Notes: generated by a model not told the origin, from the sequence alone. Numbered from the stretch's first letter, positions 21,341 through 33,519 are shown. The stretch: DNA of 64,000 nt from Nemophila menziesii (GCA_029959085.1 JARWIR010000043.1:3968001-4032000); one strand, 5' to 3'. Numbers and translations: made by a program.

Positions 21341-22687
21341 GGGTGTATGAGACATAAGGTCTTGAAGACAGATTTTATTCTCTATAAGGAGGGGAATAAA
21401 TCTTAATTCTTCCAAGGGACCTCCAGGTTGACCAAATACTAAATTACCATTACTAACACTAAAAGACAAAATAAGTGATGTCACTGTTCATCTATCTCTA
21501 CTTCCCACCATTACCCACCTATATCTGACCACCGAATTTCGACCTCCAACCTCCAACCTCCGATCACCGACCACCGGAAAAAATTGTTGAGTACTCTATA
21601 AAAAGCCATAAGTACTCTATAGAACTTGATGAGTACTCTATCGAAATTGATTTGTACTCTATACAAAATATAGAGTATTGATTAAAAACAAAGAGTGTAT
21701 ATCCAAAATAATACTTTATTCATTTTTTAACCTATTTTCAAACAATTACATCAAATCTAATTAAAAAAATACATAAGAAAACTTTATGGCCCTATATTAT
21801 TACATCCAATAAGTAACAAAAAGGAAAAAATAATTACAACAAAAAAAGAAAAAAGTAAAAACTACCTAGTTGACAAGATCTGGTCAATAAGCGGAAAACA
21901 AATCCTCACAAACTAAACGCGTACTGTATGCATTAAAAAGAAACAAAAACAAATCGCCGGAGCACGAATGGAGAACGAATGGAGCTTTTCTCCATCTAGC
22001 AGCGAGATAAGGCGTCGAGCTCACGACGGCTCTTAATGGCCTGAGCAAAGCTCTTCGAACGGAGTATAGATCTGAAGCTAATGGTGACCGGAAAATCGAT
22101 TTTGTGCGAAGCCATGGAAGCCGACGAGAGCTCTGGTGCGAAACAATGGAAGACGACAAGAGCTCCAGTGGAATGCGCGAAGCCATGAAAGGAGATCAGA
22201 TCTCGAACAAGAAGGGGATGGATCAGAGAGCGGATTGGCTTCATCTTCAGGCGACCTCGAAATGGCTCACGGCGGCGGCGAACTCCGAATCTTCGTGGTG
22301 GTCACGCCGGGATCTCCATGGCAGCTTATGTGGCTTCGTCTTCAGGCAGCTGGTGATTTTAGAGAATAGGCTTCGAGCAGTCATGGCTTGGGAGGAGGGA
22401 GGAGGGAGGAGGGCTTCGAGCAGCCATGGCTTGGGAGGAGGGATGAGGGTTTCGAGCAGATATGGCTTAGGAGGAGGGAGGAGAGAGGAGAGCTTCAAGC
22501 AGCCATAGCTTGGGAGGAGAGAGAAGAGAGGTTTTTTTTTTTAGTTTTTAGAGTTATGAGAAATAAAGAAAGAGAATAATATAATTTGAATTATGGTGTA
22601 AGATTTGAATTGAGATCTTTAATTAAAAAAAAATAGAGTTAAGATTGAAAATATAGGGTATCTTCAAGACCCCTGGGTCATCATCTC
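21341..22687 (+). mobile_element. Non-autonomous MULE, copy 3
   Basis: Left end GGGTGTATGAGACATAAGGT(CTTGAAGA) and right end, on the other strand, GAGATGATGACCCAGGGGTC(TTGAAGA) bound 1347 bp. The flanks TTTTTCTAT (21332-21340) and CTTTTCTAT (22688-22696) match 8 of 9. It shares with copy 1 the GATGTCACTG block, CCGACCACCGG block, a short GAGTACTC array (21590-21690) and the GACAAGATCTGGTCAA motif. The interior 21950-22500 is different from copies 1 and 2: GC-richer, with GGAGGAGGGAGGAGG and repeated GGCTTGGGAGGAGG units. The element ends 264 bp before the SCC3 start codon. Confidence 0.9.
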
Positions 22688-22951
22688 CTTTTCTATTTTG
22701 ACTCTCATTTTCCATGATGTAACTAGTTAATTTGTTTATTTTCTTTATGGGTCAAACTTCCATTTCGCAAAGTTACAAATTTATTCCTTTTTTTAACTTA
22801 TGCAAATTAAATTTAAAATGAAAAAAGGAAAAATAAATGTACAGTATTTATCTAGTAGAGTAGAGAGCACATTTCCCTTTCATTTATTCATTTTCATTGG
22901 CGGGAGTATTATTCTCTCTTCACAAACCCAAATCACGAGCACAAAGCCTCC

Positions 22952-25900
22952 ATGGAAGAAGAACAATTGGCTCCGGAAGCAGGAATTATCCCTCCAGTGA
23001 GTATATACATACACTTATATACATATATGTACGTATTTTATTTGCCCTAATTGTATTCGATGTGAGCAGAAAAGGCCTAGGGCTAATGAACGACCACCAC
23101 AACCACCTCGGAAAAGTAAGACTAAAGTTGCTGGTAGATATAATGAAGACGACGATGATGAGGGAGAGTCGTCCGATGATTTCGAAGACTTCAGGCCGAA
23201 GAGTAAGCGTAGTAAGGCCGCAGCTCAAGGTTCTTCTGCTGCTGAATTCATAGATACGAATCAAAGCTTATTTGGTGAGCTCAATTTTTTTCATAATTAC
23301 TTTATTTAAGTTAAAATTAGACAATATATATTGTAGTATTTTGAACAGTCATTGTGGATCTCGCTTGTTTGTATGCTTTACAATAAATTGTTTTGTGTTA
23401 CATGGTCTATTCGAGTTTCGATTTGTTTATTGTTGTTTCATTTCCACTTGCTAGCTTGACTGATATACTATGTTACCTACAAATTTATCGTTATTCTTCA
23501 TCCCTGATTTTCACAAAATGTATATTCTCCTTGCATTAATTGACAAGAGGTTAAATTGTCTACTCTCCAGAGTCTATCAAAGGAAGTGGCAAACAAATTC
23601 CACCAGTAGTAAAGCGTTGGGTTGAATTATACGAGAAAGACCCAAAACATGCAATGGTTGAACTCTTGTCAATGCTCTTTGAGGTAACATATCATTGGAA
23701 TTGGAAGAAAATAATGAATCAATTAATAATATAATGTTTTAGCTTAATAACGCTCCTATTGAAATTCGAGTAAGTGGTAAATTATACTTTTGCAGGCTTG
23801 TGGGGCAAAATACAAAATTCAAGAAGATTTCCTGGATGAAACTGATGTTGATGATGTTGTGGTTGCTCTTGTTAATATGGCTAGAAGAGTATCCTTTACT
23901 ATTTATTAATAAACGCCTAGATATATCTTTGTTTTATCCATCAATTATTCTGTTCTTCTTAACTATCATGAAAACTTAGGGTGAAGTTGAAGATTACCAA
24001 AATTCGAAGAAAGAGTTCAAGAATTTCAAAGAGAATCTTATCTCTGTATGGGATAATTTGGTGGTCGAGTGTCAAAATGGGCCACTCTTCGATAATAACA
24101 TATTTGACAAGTGCATAGACTACATAATTGCATTATCATGGTGAGATTTTAATATTTTACATTCCGATAAGCACTTTTTTGCACTTCAACTAATCATTTA
24201 TTTATTATTTCTCTCAGTACTCCTCCTAGAGTGTATCGTTTAGTTGCTTCATTAATGGGACTACAGCTTGTAACATCTTTCATAAGTGTAGCTAAAATGC
24301 TTGGAGCTCAAAGAGAAACTACTAGGAGGCAATTAGATGCTGAGAAGAAAAAAGGATCTGATGGATCTCGTGTAGATTCACTTGATAAGAGATATAATGT
24401 TATACATGATAAGATAACTATATTAGAAGAGATGATGCGTAAAGTTTTTACTGGGTATGTTGATAATACTAGTTCCTTTTTAAAGGACCTTTTCGCAAAT
24501 CAGCAAATATTTTAACTGTCTTGTGGTATATTCCCTGTAGGTTATTTGTGCATAGGTACCGAGATATCGATCCTGATATTCGAATGTCATGCATACAATC
24601 ACTTGGTGTCTGGATTCTTTCGTATCCTTCTTTATTCTTACAGGATTTATACTTGAAGTATCTGGGATGGACACTTAATGACAAAGTATGTTGTATTATA
24701 TACTATCTTCGATTAGGTTAATTCTAATTGAGTGTTTCTTTTTGTGTGTTTAAAGAGTGCTGGTGTAAGAAAAGCTTCAGTTCTTGCATTACAAACTATA
24801 TACGAAGTGGATGATAATGTGCCATCACTTGGGCTTTTCACTGAAAGATTCTATAAACGGATGCTCGAGCTTGCTGATGATATTGATATATCTGTAGCAG
24901 TTTCTGCTATAGGACTTGTCAAACAACTTCTTAGGTATGTTTTATCATTTATAAGTTCTCTTTATTATTTCGGAACTTCTCATTAATGAGTACTTTTTGC
25001 AGACATCAGCTTGTTCCTGATGAAGAATTAGGTTCTTTATATGACTTATTAATCGATGAGCCACCAGAAATTAGACGAGCTATTGGGGAGTTAGTGTATG
25101 ATCATTTAATTGCACAGAAATTCAACTCTTCTCAACCTTCTTCAACAGGTATATATACTACTATACCTTCTCATTAAGCAAATGTTGATAATTGATGATT
25201 TTTTTGTACTTTTTAAAGGTGATGATGGTGATTCTTCGGAGGTACATCTTAATAGAATGATGCAAATACTGAGAGAATTTTCAGCTGATCCGATTCTGAG
25301 CTCATATGTTATTGATGATGTATGGGACTACATGGAGGCAATGAAAGTAAGTACTGTGAGTTATTAAGTTAAAAAATCTGTGACAAAATTAAAATTATTT
25401 CTTTCTTTTGTAGGATTGGAAGCGTATAATTACTATGCTTATGGCAGATAACCCTTCTGCTGAACATGCTGACGAGGATGCGACAAATTTAATACGCCTT
25501 TTATGTGCATCTGTTAAAAAAGCTGTAGGAGAGAGGATTGTTCCTGCTATTGATAACAGAAAAATATATTTTACTAAAGCTCAGAGGGTTAGTAAATTAG
25601 TTACATTTTACAGAAATTGTGCTTTCTCAAATTGACATTGGATATATTTATTTACTCAGGATATGTTTGACAACAATAAACGCACTGTAACTCTTGCAAT
25701 GATGAAGAATTACCCTTTGATTTTGCGAAAATATATGTCTGATAAATCAAAAGTGCCACCTCTTGTGGAGATTATACTCCATATGGATCTTGAACTCTAT
25801 TCTCATAAAAGACAAGAGCAGGTGAGATATACATGAATGAATCCTTTTACCATCAGGGTAACTAATAGAGACAGTAAAAAACTAAATGATTTTCTTCTTT

Positions 25901-28069
25901 TTCAGAGTTTCAAAACTGTTCTTCAACTTATGAAAGAGGCGTTTTTTAAGCATGGAGATAAGGATGCTTTGAGATCATGTGTGAAAACTTTCAACTACTG
26001 TGCAACTTACTGTCCAGGAGAGTTAAAAGATTATGCTTTAGTTATATTAAAGGAGACTGAAGAAGAGATTCTTGATAAGCTTAAATCAATTCTGAAAGAT
26101 GTTGAGGTATTGTTGTGTTGTGCCTTATTTTCCTTTTTCTCTTGCTCTTAAAGACACATGCAAATATATGTATATGCAGGATGATGATGATGTATATTCA
26201 GTGCTTGTGAACTTGAAAAGGTTGTATGAATTTCAATTGTCAAAGAAAGTTGGTCTTGATAGTTTGTATGATGATTTTGCAAGGAATCTTCAAAGTTATA
26301 GAAGTATAGATGATGAGGTCATCATTTTTTTGCTTCTAAACATGTTTATGCATATTCAGTGGTGCCTAGTCTCTATCGTAAACAGTGAAACAGTATCTGA
26401 GACAGAAATATCCTCATTATTATCGAAACGCAATACATTGTTTGAACAACTTGGATACTTTCTTACTACTTTTCCTCAAAACCAAGATGATGATACATCA
26501 AGAAAGCCTCTTGCAAGCAGGGTAATTAACATATTCTCTCTCTAATCATATACATACAATTATGGTGTTTAATATCAGATCATTTGATTCTAGGCTGACA
26601 ATTTTTTTTATTTGTTTTTTCGAAAAGGTGTGTACCTTGCTTGCAGAGCTGTGGTTTTTATTTAGAAAGTCTAAATTCGAGTCAACAAAATTGAAAAGTC
26701 TAGGATATTGTCCAGAGGACTCTACTGTTCAGAAGTTTTGGGAAGTTTGTCAGCAACAACTTAACATTTCAGGTAATTCATTTAAAGCTGGAAATGGCAT
26801 TGAGTTGAGAAAGCACTTCTTTCAGTCATTTACTTGGATTGAGATGTGGTTATTATATTTGTATGTATAGATGAGACAGAGGAAGAAGATGTGAATAAGG
26901 AGTATATTGAGGAGACAAACCGAGATGCTGTAATGATATGTGCTGCAAAATTGGTTACTGAAAATGCAGTTCGTAAGGTGTGTGTTGATATTGCTTGTGA
27001 TATTTGCAAAGTAGTGTTGTACTCATATATACATACTGTGTTGATACAGGTTTATCTTGGTCCTGAAATAATATCTCATTTTGTGATGCACGGAGCTGGT
27101 GTTTCTGAGATTATTAAACATTTAATTTCTGCTATAAAGAAAAATGAGGAAGATATATCAAGCATTTTAGTAGAAGCATTGAAAAGGGTAAGTAAGAGGT
27201 GTTGTATTTGTATATCCATCCTATATGTTGGTTGAGTTATTGATGTTTTGATTTTCTCAGGCATATCAACGGTATCTGATAAGTGTATCTACGGGTTCAA
27301 GTGATGCTACAAAGTCATTTGAACAATGCAAAGATTTAGGTGCTCGTCTTTCCGCAACATTTGTAGGTGCTGCTAGAAAAAAACATAGATCCGAGATTCT
27401 GAATATTGTGTCAGAGGGAATTAGATGTGCTTTTACCGATGCTCCAAAATATCTATCCTTTTTGGATGCTATAGTTCATTTTTGCTCTAGGCTACCTGTA
27501 CCCGATGTATTGGACATGTAAGAAGACATTCATTTGTTTTCCTCTTTATCTTTTTTTACTAATCTGTTAATAATAAACTTGGGACTTTTGTAGTTTGAAA
27601 CAAGTGGAGAAAAGAGCAGAGAATGTGAATACGGAAGCAGATCCTAGTGGGTGGCGTCCATATTTTGCATTTGTTCACATTCTTCGTGAGAAATATGCTA
27701 AAAATGAAGGTGTTCAAGGTGATAAAGATGGAAATAATGTTGTGAGAAGAAGGGGTCGTCCAAGGAAGAAGCCAAATTTACAAGGTAAGAAGTTATTTGA
27801 TGAAAGTGATGAAGAAGATTCTATTAGTGGAGGGTCTGATCAAGAAGAGGAAGAGGAGGCTCCTTTGGTTCATTCGGTTAGATCATCTGCTAAACTTAGG
27901 TCATTACGTGTTCCCAAGGATGCAAATACTGCTGCTGCTTCTGCTTCCAGGACATCAGGTATATATATCCTTATTCTTTTTATGTAATTTTATAATTTTA
28001 TAATTTATTCCACTGATTATTTTAATTCTTATTATTGTTATTATGTGTTGCGCAGGAGCTTCCAGCTAG
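22952..28069 (+). CDS. SCC3: Cohesin subunit SCC3 (STAG/SA family)
   Basis: Twenty exons: 22952-22996, 23070-23274, 23571-23683, 23796-23888, 23980-24140, 24218-24454, 24541-24685, 24756-24934, 25003-25148, 25219-25346, 25414-25587, 25660-25821, 25906-26106, 26180-26521, 26628-26772, 26871-26977, 27050-27187, 27261-27517, 27594-27958, 28056-28069. All are GT-AG and total 3357 nt, giving 1118 aa; Arabidopsis SCC3 is about 1100. After an acidic, Lys-rich N-terminus ([12 protein letters not shown]), the STAG domain is about residues 165-250 and the stromalin conservative domain about 285-360 ([36 protein letters not shown]). An AT-hook-like RRRGRPRKK sits near 1044-1052, before an acidic tail. 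The family holds sister chromatids together with SMC1, SMC3 and SCC1/REC8 in mitosis and meiosis. No defect is seen. Confidence 0.97.
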
Positions 28070-29025
28070 TGGTGATAGGTTGATTTTTCTTTAAAAAGAG
28101 GAATTACACAAATTAGCCTGGGCATGTACATAAAGTTGTGGTGTACGTGAGCTATTGTAGTATTGTAAACTCGTGTAAGCATAATCTTAAATGGTGTTTT
28201 TACTTGTGTGGATGTTCGTTCTAGAGTTTCACCTATCTTGTATTATTGCTCTTTTCCCATATACTACTGTTTGTTCCCACTTGGAGAGGAAAATTCACTT
28301 GTAATAACGTATTTATTCAGTCTCTTTTTTTACATTCTTAAATTTTTCTTACTTATTTTTTCCCTGGTAAATGGTGGTCCTGTTTAGAGACGATGCATTC
28401 CAATTACAAATAAATTTTCTTTTATTCAAGGCTGATATCACATCACTCACCACAGGTTTTGGTTTCGTGATCTCATATTTCACTTCAAAGTAATTCAAAC
28501 CACTAAAACTACTACTCGCCAATCATGGATATTTACCTCCCATGACGTTAAGGAAATAATTTACATCCCCTCTTGGGATAAAACATGACTTAATTTGTTC
28601 TTTTGTATGCCAAACCTGTTCTTGCTTAATATCTCTTTTAATCTGTTTGGAAATTGTATATCTGTGTATTTCCTTAGATAATGCTCAATATTGCCATGAA
28701 CATATACATTGGAGTTCTCATAGACATTAAGTACCTTGAATATAAATTAATGTTGGGCAATTGTTCATAAAAAGCATAGCACTACCCTAATGATCTTTAA
28801 TCGAGAATCCCCCATTTCACGAATTACATGGCAGTCCCAGATGATCAATTAATATGCCACTGTCACGGTTTGATTGGAAAGAAGCCAACGCAATCTGTGG
28901 CTGTCAAATGTAATTTGACACCTTCAATTTTTCAGTTTCATTCAACTTAAGAGATCTTAACGGGAAATGATGATCTGAACATTAAAGAGGCGCTTCAGTT
29001 TTATAAGAGGCAAACAGTAAATTTC
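28070..29025. other. SCC3 3' flank, no gene seen
   Basis: The first 200-300 bases should be SCC3 3' UTR. The rest shows no coding frame or RNA gene. Confidence 0.5.
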
Positions 29026-29026
29026 T

Positions 29027-29123
29027 TAACGTTAGAGAAGAGAATAGCATGGATGAGTTAAAATCCTTTCCAAGCCATGACGTTAGAGAAGAGAATAGCA
29101 TGGATGAGTTAAAATCCTTTCTT
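29027..29123. repeat. Tandem duplication next to tRNA-Glu
   Basis: ACGTTAGAGAAGAGAATAGC followed by ATGGATGAGTTAAAATCCTTTC occurs twice with no changes over about 43 bp, starts about 52 bp apart. It stands just beyond the tRNA-Glu terminator. Confidence 0.9.
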
Positions 29124-29131
29124 ATCACGGC

Positions 29132-29138
29132 AAAAAAA
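29132..29138 (-). terminator. Pol III terminator of tRNA-Glu
   Basis: Seven T on the - strand, five bases after the tRNA-Glu discriminator base, as RNA polymerase III requires. Confidence 0.85.
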
Positions 29139-29143
29139 TGTTA

Positions 29144-29215
29144 TTCCATTGCCGGGAATCGAACCCGGGTCCCCTGGGTGAAAGCCAGATATCCTAACCG
29201 CTGGACGACAATGGA
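29144..29215 (-). tRNA. tRNA-Glu (TTC)
   Basis: A complete 72-nt cloverleaf on -: acceptor TCCATTG pairs with CAATGGA, D-arm with the A box TCGTCCAGCGGTTAGGAT, anticodon loop CTTTCAC (anticodon TTC), T-arm CCGGGTTCGATTCCCGG with B box. There is no intron. ATAACAA stands directly upstream, matching the CAA initiation motif of plant tRNA genes. It is followed by a T7 terminator. It looks functional. Confidence 0.97.
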
Positions 29216-29273
29216 TTGTTATACTTAACTATGTCGCAGAAGACTATACCCGAATTCTATCTGTAGTTCAACC

Positions 29274-29283
29274 AAAAAAAAAA
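29274..29283 (-). terminator. Pol III terminator of tRNA-Phe
   Basis: Ten T on the - strand immediately after the discriminator base of tRNA-Phe. Confidence 0.85.
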
Positions 29284-29308
29284 TGCGGTGAACGTGGATC
29301 GAACACGT

Positions 29309-29351
<43 letters not shown>

Positions 29352-29356
29352 CCCGC
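29284..29356 (-). tRNA. tRNA-Phe (GAA)
   Basis: A 73-nt gene on - starting GCGGGGATAGCTCAGTTGGG, nearly identical to the known plant cytosolic tRNA-Phe. The anticodon loop is CTGAAGA (GAA) and the T-arm CACGTGTTCGATCCACGT... holds the B box. Upstream lies a TATATA stretch and CAACTT, fitting plant pol III start motifs. There is no intron. It stands 68 bp before tRNA-Glu in the same orientation, and each gene has its own terminator. Confidence 0.97.
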
Positions 29357-30696
29357 AAGTTGTTATAATTGTGTATATAGTTGTATTTCATCCGAACAGA
29401 ATAGAGTATTTGTATAAATAATTGCAAAAACCTACTAATAGCATGGAGTCTCCAAATCAATAAGTAATTATGAAATTATCTCGATTTGTCATTCCTCTAA
29501 ACTTGCAAAAAATTACTTTAAGTTAAACTCTATTATTATTCCAGCAAAATTTGAATATTAATAACTTCCCATAAAATGAAAAGGTTGAGAGTTAGCTCCA
29601 AAAACTCAGAACACTTATCAGTAAGTGGTGCATCAAAACCACCAATGAAGTTCTCCATTACATGGTTGATGCTTGAAGCACTTTTATAGGAAAATTTTAA
29701 ATTACTATTATTTGTTATTCATTCTGCAACTATTGCCATTTACACTGTATATAACTCACATAGCTCGAGTAAGGTTTGATTTTAGGACCATGCTCAACCT
29801 TACTTCTCCTTGATCTATACTATCCATATCATCCTTACGTAGTGGGATTGGCTTAGATGATTATCATAATACATTAGATTCGCTTTTTACCATAAATGAA
29901 TAAAATCTATGGGATGTTGATTCCAGTAAACCAAGAAACTTCATCTACAACATGGAGCATTAACATTGGGAAGTAGTATGAACATGATAGATGAAGGTGC
30001 AATAATGACCCGAGACTTGAGATTGATCATGACCCCCATTTCCGCATTTAACATCATACATTTGGTTTGAATATTAACATCTTTTGAAGTTAAATGATAC
30101 TTTCCCATGATATAGCAGCTTCATCCGATCCATAATTTTCTCTTTAAATTACCTCTCATGAAAATATTGTTTCTAACTTTCTCTGAACATAATTTGATTG
30201 CTTAAATTGATCAGTAGTAAGATCAAGATACAGGGTGGTTATCTCTGTCTGTAGCAACATAACAGAAGTCAGACTTTACTATTGAAGTCATATAATATAT
30301 CATTTTAATAAAAAAGGTATATAACCTCTCAGCTCTCTGGTCCCTTATCTTTCATCTTTTAGACAATTTAGTCCCTAGACCTCTAACATTTTATCAATAA
30401 TCTATATAACTCAATATAATGATGAGCATTTCTAGTTCAACTCAAGGTATAGAATTGAGATTCGAGTACAAATGGAAATCAAGAAATTAAGATTGATAGA
30501 GAATACAACAAAATATAAAAAACAGTGGACATTTTTACTTAGCAATACAAAATCTATTAAAAATATCAATTATAAAAGGACAATACTTGTCAAAATTGCA
30601 TCTCACTTAAAAACATTCATTGTCATCCCGAGCAAGTAAGCAAGAAAATACCCAAGTAATTAAGGACTGAAACAAAATCAATAATAATAAATAAAA
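29357..30696. other. Intergenic, tRNA pair to UTP15 3' end
   Basis: No coding frame, RNA gene or clear element terminus. The last 200 bases should contain the UTP15 3' UTR on -. Confidence 0.5.
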
Positions 30697-32310
30697 TCAT
30701 CTTCTAGCAGCAATTCTCAGTAATGGAGAAATCATTCCCTGAATTTCTTGTAAAGATTCTTGTATTCTAATCTCTTCAGCAACATCTCGTTTCAAGTTCC
30801 TAATATGACCTTTTAATTCATCAGAAGATCGAATATCCTCACCTCTCAATTCAATCACTTTCTTAGCTAACCCCATTAACAAAGAAGCATACCTAGCCAT
30901 TGTTGAGTACCTCTGAATAAAACCAAGCAATAATCCAAGCTCTTCTGTATCCAAATTAGATACACATTTCAAAAGCTTCTTCCTAGCCACTAATTCCTCC
31001 ATAACAGCCACCACACTCTCCGGATTCTTCCCTGATAAAGCAGCCACTAAAGCATCCTTATGCCTAAACTTCTTTAACAACTTATCATGCTCAGCTAGTT
31101 TCACCTTCTTTGGCTTTGTAATCAAGTAATCTCCTTCACTTGGCTTCTCATTTTGTCCACGATGAAAGTATCTAAAGTATGAAGGCCTTATAACTCGCTC
31201 CTCACGCTCGCTAATGGGTCCTAACCCTCCTACATTTGTTACTAACTCTCCCTCACTTTCCTTCCCTTTCCTTTTCCCAATATATAAAGTCCCATTTGAA
31301 GCTCCGATCACTCTAGTGGAACTATCAGGCGAGAATCCAATAGACATCAAAGGGTTTGGGAATCTCATTGAAAAAGTTACCTTAAACTTTGAGTAATCGA
31401 AAACCTTCATATACCCATCTAAGGAAACACTAAAAATACGATATTGATTCGCATCTTCGAGACTTTCTTTTCCGATTTTCCCTACACAAAGGGAAGTTAC
31501 AGTCTTGTTATGGCTCTCCATTGAGTGTAATAGCCTTCCACCACCAAGAATATCCCATATTTTCACTATATTACCACCTGCAGTTGCGATTAAACCACCT
31601 GATGGCAAGTAAATCACATCCTCTACGGGTTTTCCGTGATTAATTTCCATCACAGAACTAGAATTGTGATTACCATTTGATGCCCTAACATCCCAAACCT
31701 TTACTGTATGATCATAGGAACCTGAAACGAACATGTCATCACTAATAGGTGAAGCATCACCACATCTAACATAATCTTTATGACCCAAAAGATCGAAAAT
31801 TTTCGTCTCTGTAGTAACATCCCAGTACTTAACTATAGCGTCATCTCCTCCAGAGAATAGGTGAAGCTTATCGGCTACGCGTGGGTACTTAACAAGCCGA
31901 ACAGGTCGTGTATGGCCGCGGAGGCGACGAAGAGGGGTCCGAGTTTTGACATCAAAAACTCGGATAGATCCAGTTAGGTCACCTGCGGCGAGAAGACGGC
32001 CATCAGAACGGAAAGACGCGGAGGTGGTGGTGTCAGAGAAGGCAGAGATGGTGGATTTTGGTTGGAGGGTCTTAGCGGAGAAGATAGTGACGGTGGCGGA
32101 ATGAGCGGCGGCGAAGTCGTGAGGGGAAACAGGGGAGAAAACAATGTCGTTAATGGAAGAAACTAGGGTTTGAGTTGGTGAATCTTTCGGAGCTTTGAAT
32201 GATTTCCAATACTTGGTTTCTGGAGATAGTGTGGAGGTGTTTGAGGTGGGTTTTAGCTTGGGTTTAACCGGAAAAGTTTGAGATATTTTTGTTGAGTCGT
32301 CTATAGCCAT
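30697..32310 (-). CDS. UTP15: UTP15 / SLOW WALKER1, U3 snoRNP WD40 protein
   Basis: An intron-free gene on -. The frame is open up to 32346, but its first ATG is at 32310 (MAIDDSTKISQ), giving 537 aa; the Arabidopsis homologue SWA1 is about 530. Residues about 30-330 form WD40 repeats (LRRLRGHTRPVRLVKYP, DAIVKYWDVTTETKIFDLLG, DHTVKVWDVRAS, VKIWDILGG). The UTP15 C-terminal domain follows at about 395-530 (LLKKFRHKDALVAALSGK, LDTEELGLLLGFIQRY). Known role: part of the t-UTP/UTP-A subcomplex of the small-subunit processome in the nucleolus, needed for early 18S pre-rRNA processing; loss slows female gametophyte divisions in Arabidopsis. It is convergent with SCC3, with the tRNA pair between. A TATATAAT-like box is about 110-130 bases upstream of the ATG. 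No defect is seen. Confidence 0.96.
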   Translation of the reverse strand: MAIDDSTKISQTFPVKPKLKPTSNTSTLSPETKYWKSFKAPKDSPTQTLVSSINDIVFSPVSPHDFAAAHSATVTIFSAKTLQPKSTISAFSDTTTSASFRSDGRLLAAGDLTGSIRVFDVKTRTPLRRLRGHTRPVRLVKYPRVADKLHLFSGGDDAIVKYWDVTTETKIFDLLGHKDYVRCGDASPISDDMFVSGSYDHTVKVWDVRASNGNHNSSSVMEINHGKPVEDVIYLPSGGLIATAGGNIVKIWDILGGGRLLHSMESHNKTVTSLCVGKIGKESLEDANQYRIFSVSLDGYMKVFDYSKFKVTFSMRFPNPLMSIGFSPDSSTRVIGASNGTLYIGKRKGKESEGELVTNVGGLGPISEREERVIRPSYFRYFHRGQNEKPSEGDYLITKPKKVKLAEHDKLLKKFRHKDALVAALSGKNPESVVAVMEELVARKKLLKCVSNLDTEELGLLLGFIQRYSTMARYASLLMGLAKKVIELRGEDIRSSDELKGHIRNLKRDVAEEIRIQESLQEIQGMISPLLRIAARR

Positions 32311-32544
32311 TGATACTGACGGTTGTGGTGGTTCTGAGAGAGGCAAACAACGGTGGTGAGTGACGGCGGCTAGCTGAAGTTTAGCGGAGTGGCGGGGGAA
32401 TACTAGCTGTTTTTAGGTTTTCTACTCTAATTTATATAATATGAACGATACAGTGGATTAGCTTTGTATAAAAAGAATAAAAAAACCTTGCATCTTATAA
32501 AAATACTTTAAGGTCTTTTTTTCTTTTCTTAATTATTACAAAAT
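32311..32544 (-). promoter_or_regulatory. UTP15 leader and probable promoter
   Basis: The TTG-to-ATG stretch plus upstream sequence of UTP15. On -, ATTATATAAATTAGAG near 32430-32445 is a candidate TATA box. No telo-box is seen here. The LINE remnant begins immediately beyond, so the promoter is short. Confidence 0.35.
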
Positions 32545-33000
32545 GAGGCTAATAATCAACCGGTAAGTGTAAGTTTCGCACAAAATAACTTTAGGTGTGG
32601 ACCATCCACTCCTATCCTTCGTCAGAAGCCGCCACAATCCTCCGGGTAGATCTTTATACAAAGCTGGATCCTCAATTGTACCGTTGTACTCACACATAAC
32701 TTAGCCAGCCAATCAACACAATAATACGCCTCTTTAAACACTTGAATAAACTCAAAGGTATGATGCTCCTCGAGAATCTTCCTCCAAGATATGACTATTT
32801 CGTCTAACCGACTCCCATTGTTCTTGCCGCTCTACACTAGCGCGTGTTACTCTAGCGACTCAGTCTCGATAGTCGGCATCTCATAGTTGTGATACTTAGT
32901 CATACACAATCCGAAGTGAAGTGCAAAATGTTCTGCTTGGAATACCAAAGTGGCGTGATATGAGCCCGCAAACTCATCAAGATATAAAATGCAACACATA
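32545..33000 (-). mobile_element. LINE B: 3' remnant with RNase H
   Basis: On -, from high to low coordinates, AEHFALHFGLCMTK (RNase H Glu block), an ETES segment and AYYCVDWLAKLC (final Asp block) are followed by a tail similar to LINE 3' ends (LYKDLPGGLWRLL). Stop codons interrupt it. It is severely 5' truncated, with no RT left, and ends about 200 bases upstream of the UTP15 start. Confidence 0.75.
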
Positions 33001-33515
33001 GGAAGATATAACTTCAAGAAGTATAGGATAAAATGAAGGCTAAGAAGTCTAAAAGTGATAGATAAAAACTAAGTTTATACAAGTGTTTTGATGAAGTTAT
33101 GCACGAAATAAGAGGTAGCATAAAGACCTAATTAACACTTAATAACCTAAGGATTTGTCACATAAAAACAATATAAAAAAGGATATATGCCAACAATAAC
33201 AATAGTGATCAAGAGGATTGGGATGACATGGACATAAATGAAGCATACTCAAATTACTCCTATCCCCGTCACGAGGTAATGGAACATTTGGATCAACAAG
33301 AAAACCTCATCAAGCAACACTACAAACTCCATGACAAACACTTGGAGCATCATCAAACGAAGAGCCAGATTTCATAAAGGAACAATTCAAATAACATATC
33401 AAATATTTAGAGGACATGACCCACTAGCAGTGAGGCATCCCACACCTTAAGGTATCATCTCTTTCCCTTTTGGTTCCTGTTGCGAGATGATTATTGCCAT
33501 ATGTAGCACGAGATG
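33001..33515. other. Unassigned between two LINE remnants
   Basis: No gene. At 33484-33531 a 30-bp motif, GAGATGATTATTGCCA(T/C)ATGT, is tandemly duplicated exactly at the left boundary of LINE C. Confidence 0.5.
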
Positions 33516-33519
33516 ATTA

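Noticed and set aside
22104..22508. 134-codon frame in MULE copy 3
   Set aside because: Gly/Arg/Glu-biased translation of GGAGGAGGG repeats inside the element.
24469..24684. Antisense frames across SCC3 exons
   Set aside because: Shadows of SCC3 exon 7 and its intron, without independent support.
32311..32346. Longer UTP15 start at 32346
   Set aside because: The codon there is TTG; the first ATG in frame is at 32310 and gives the size expected for the family.
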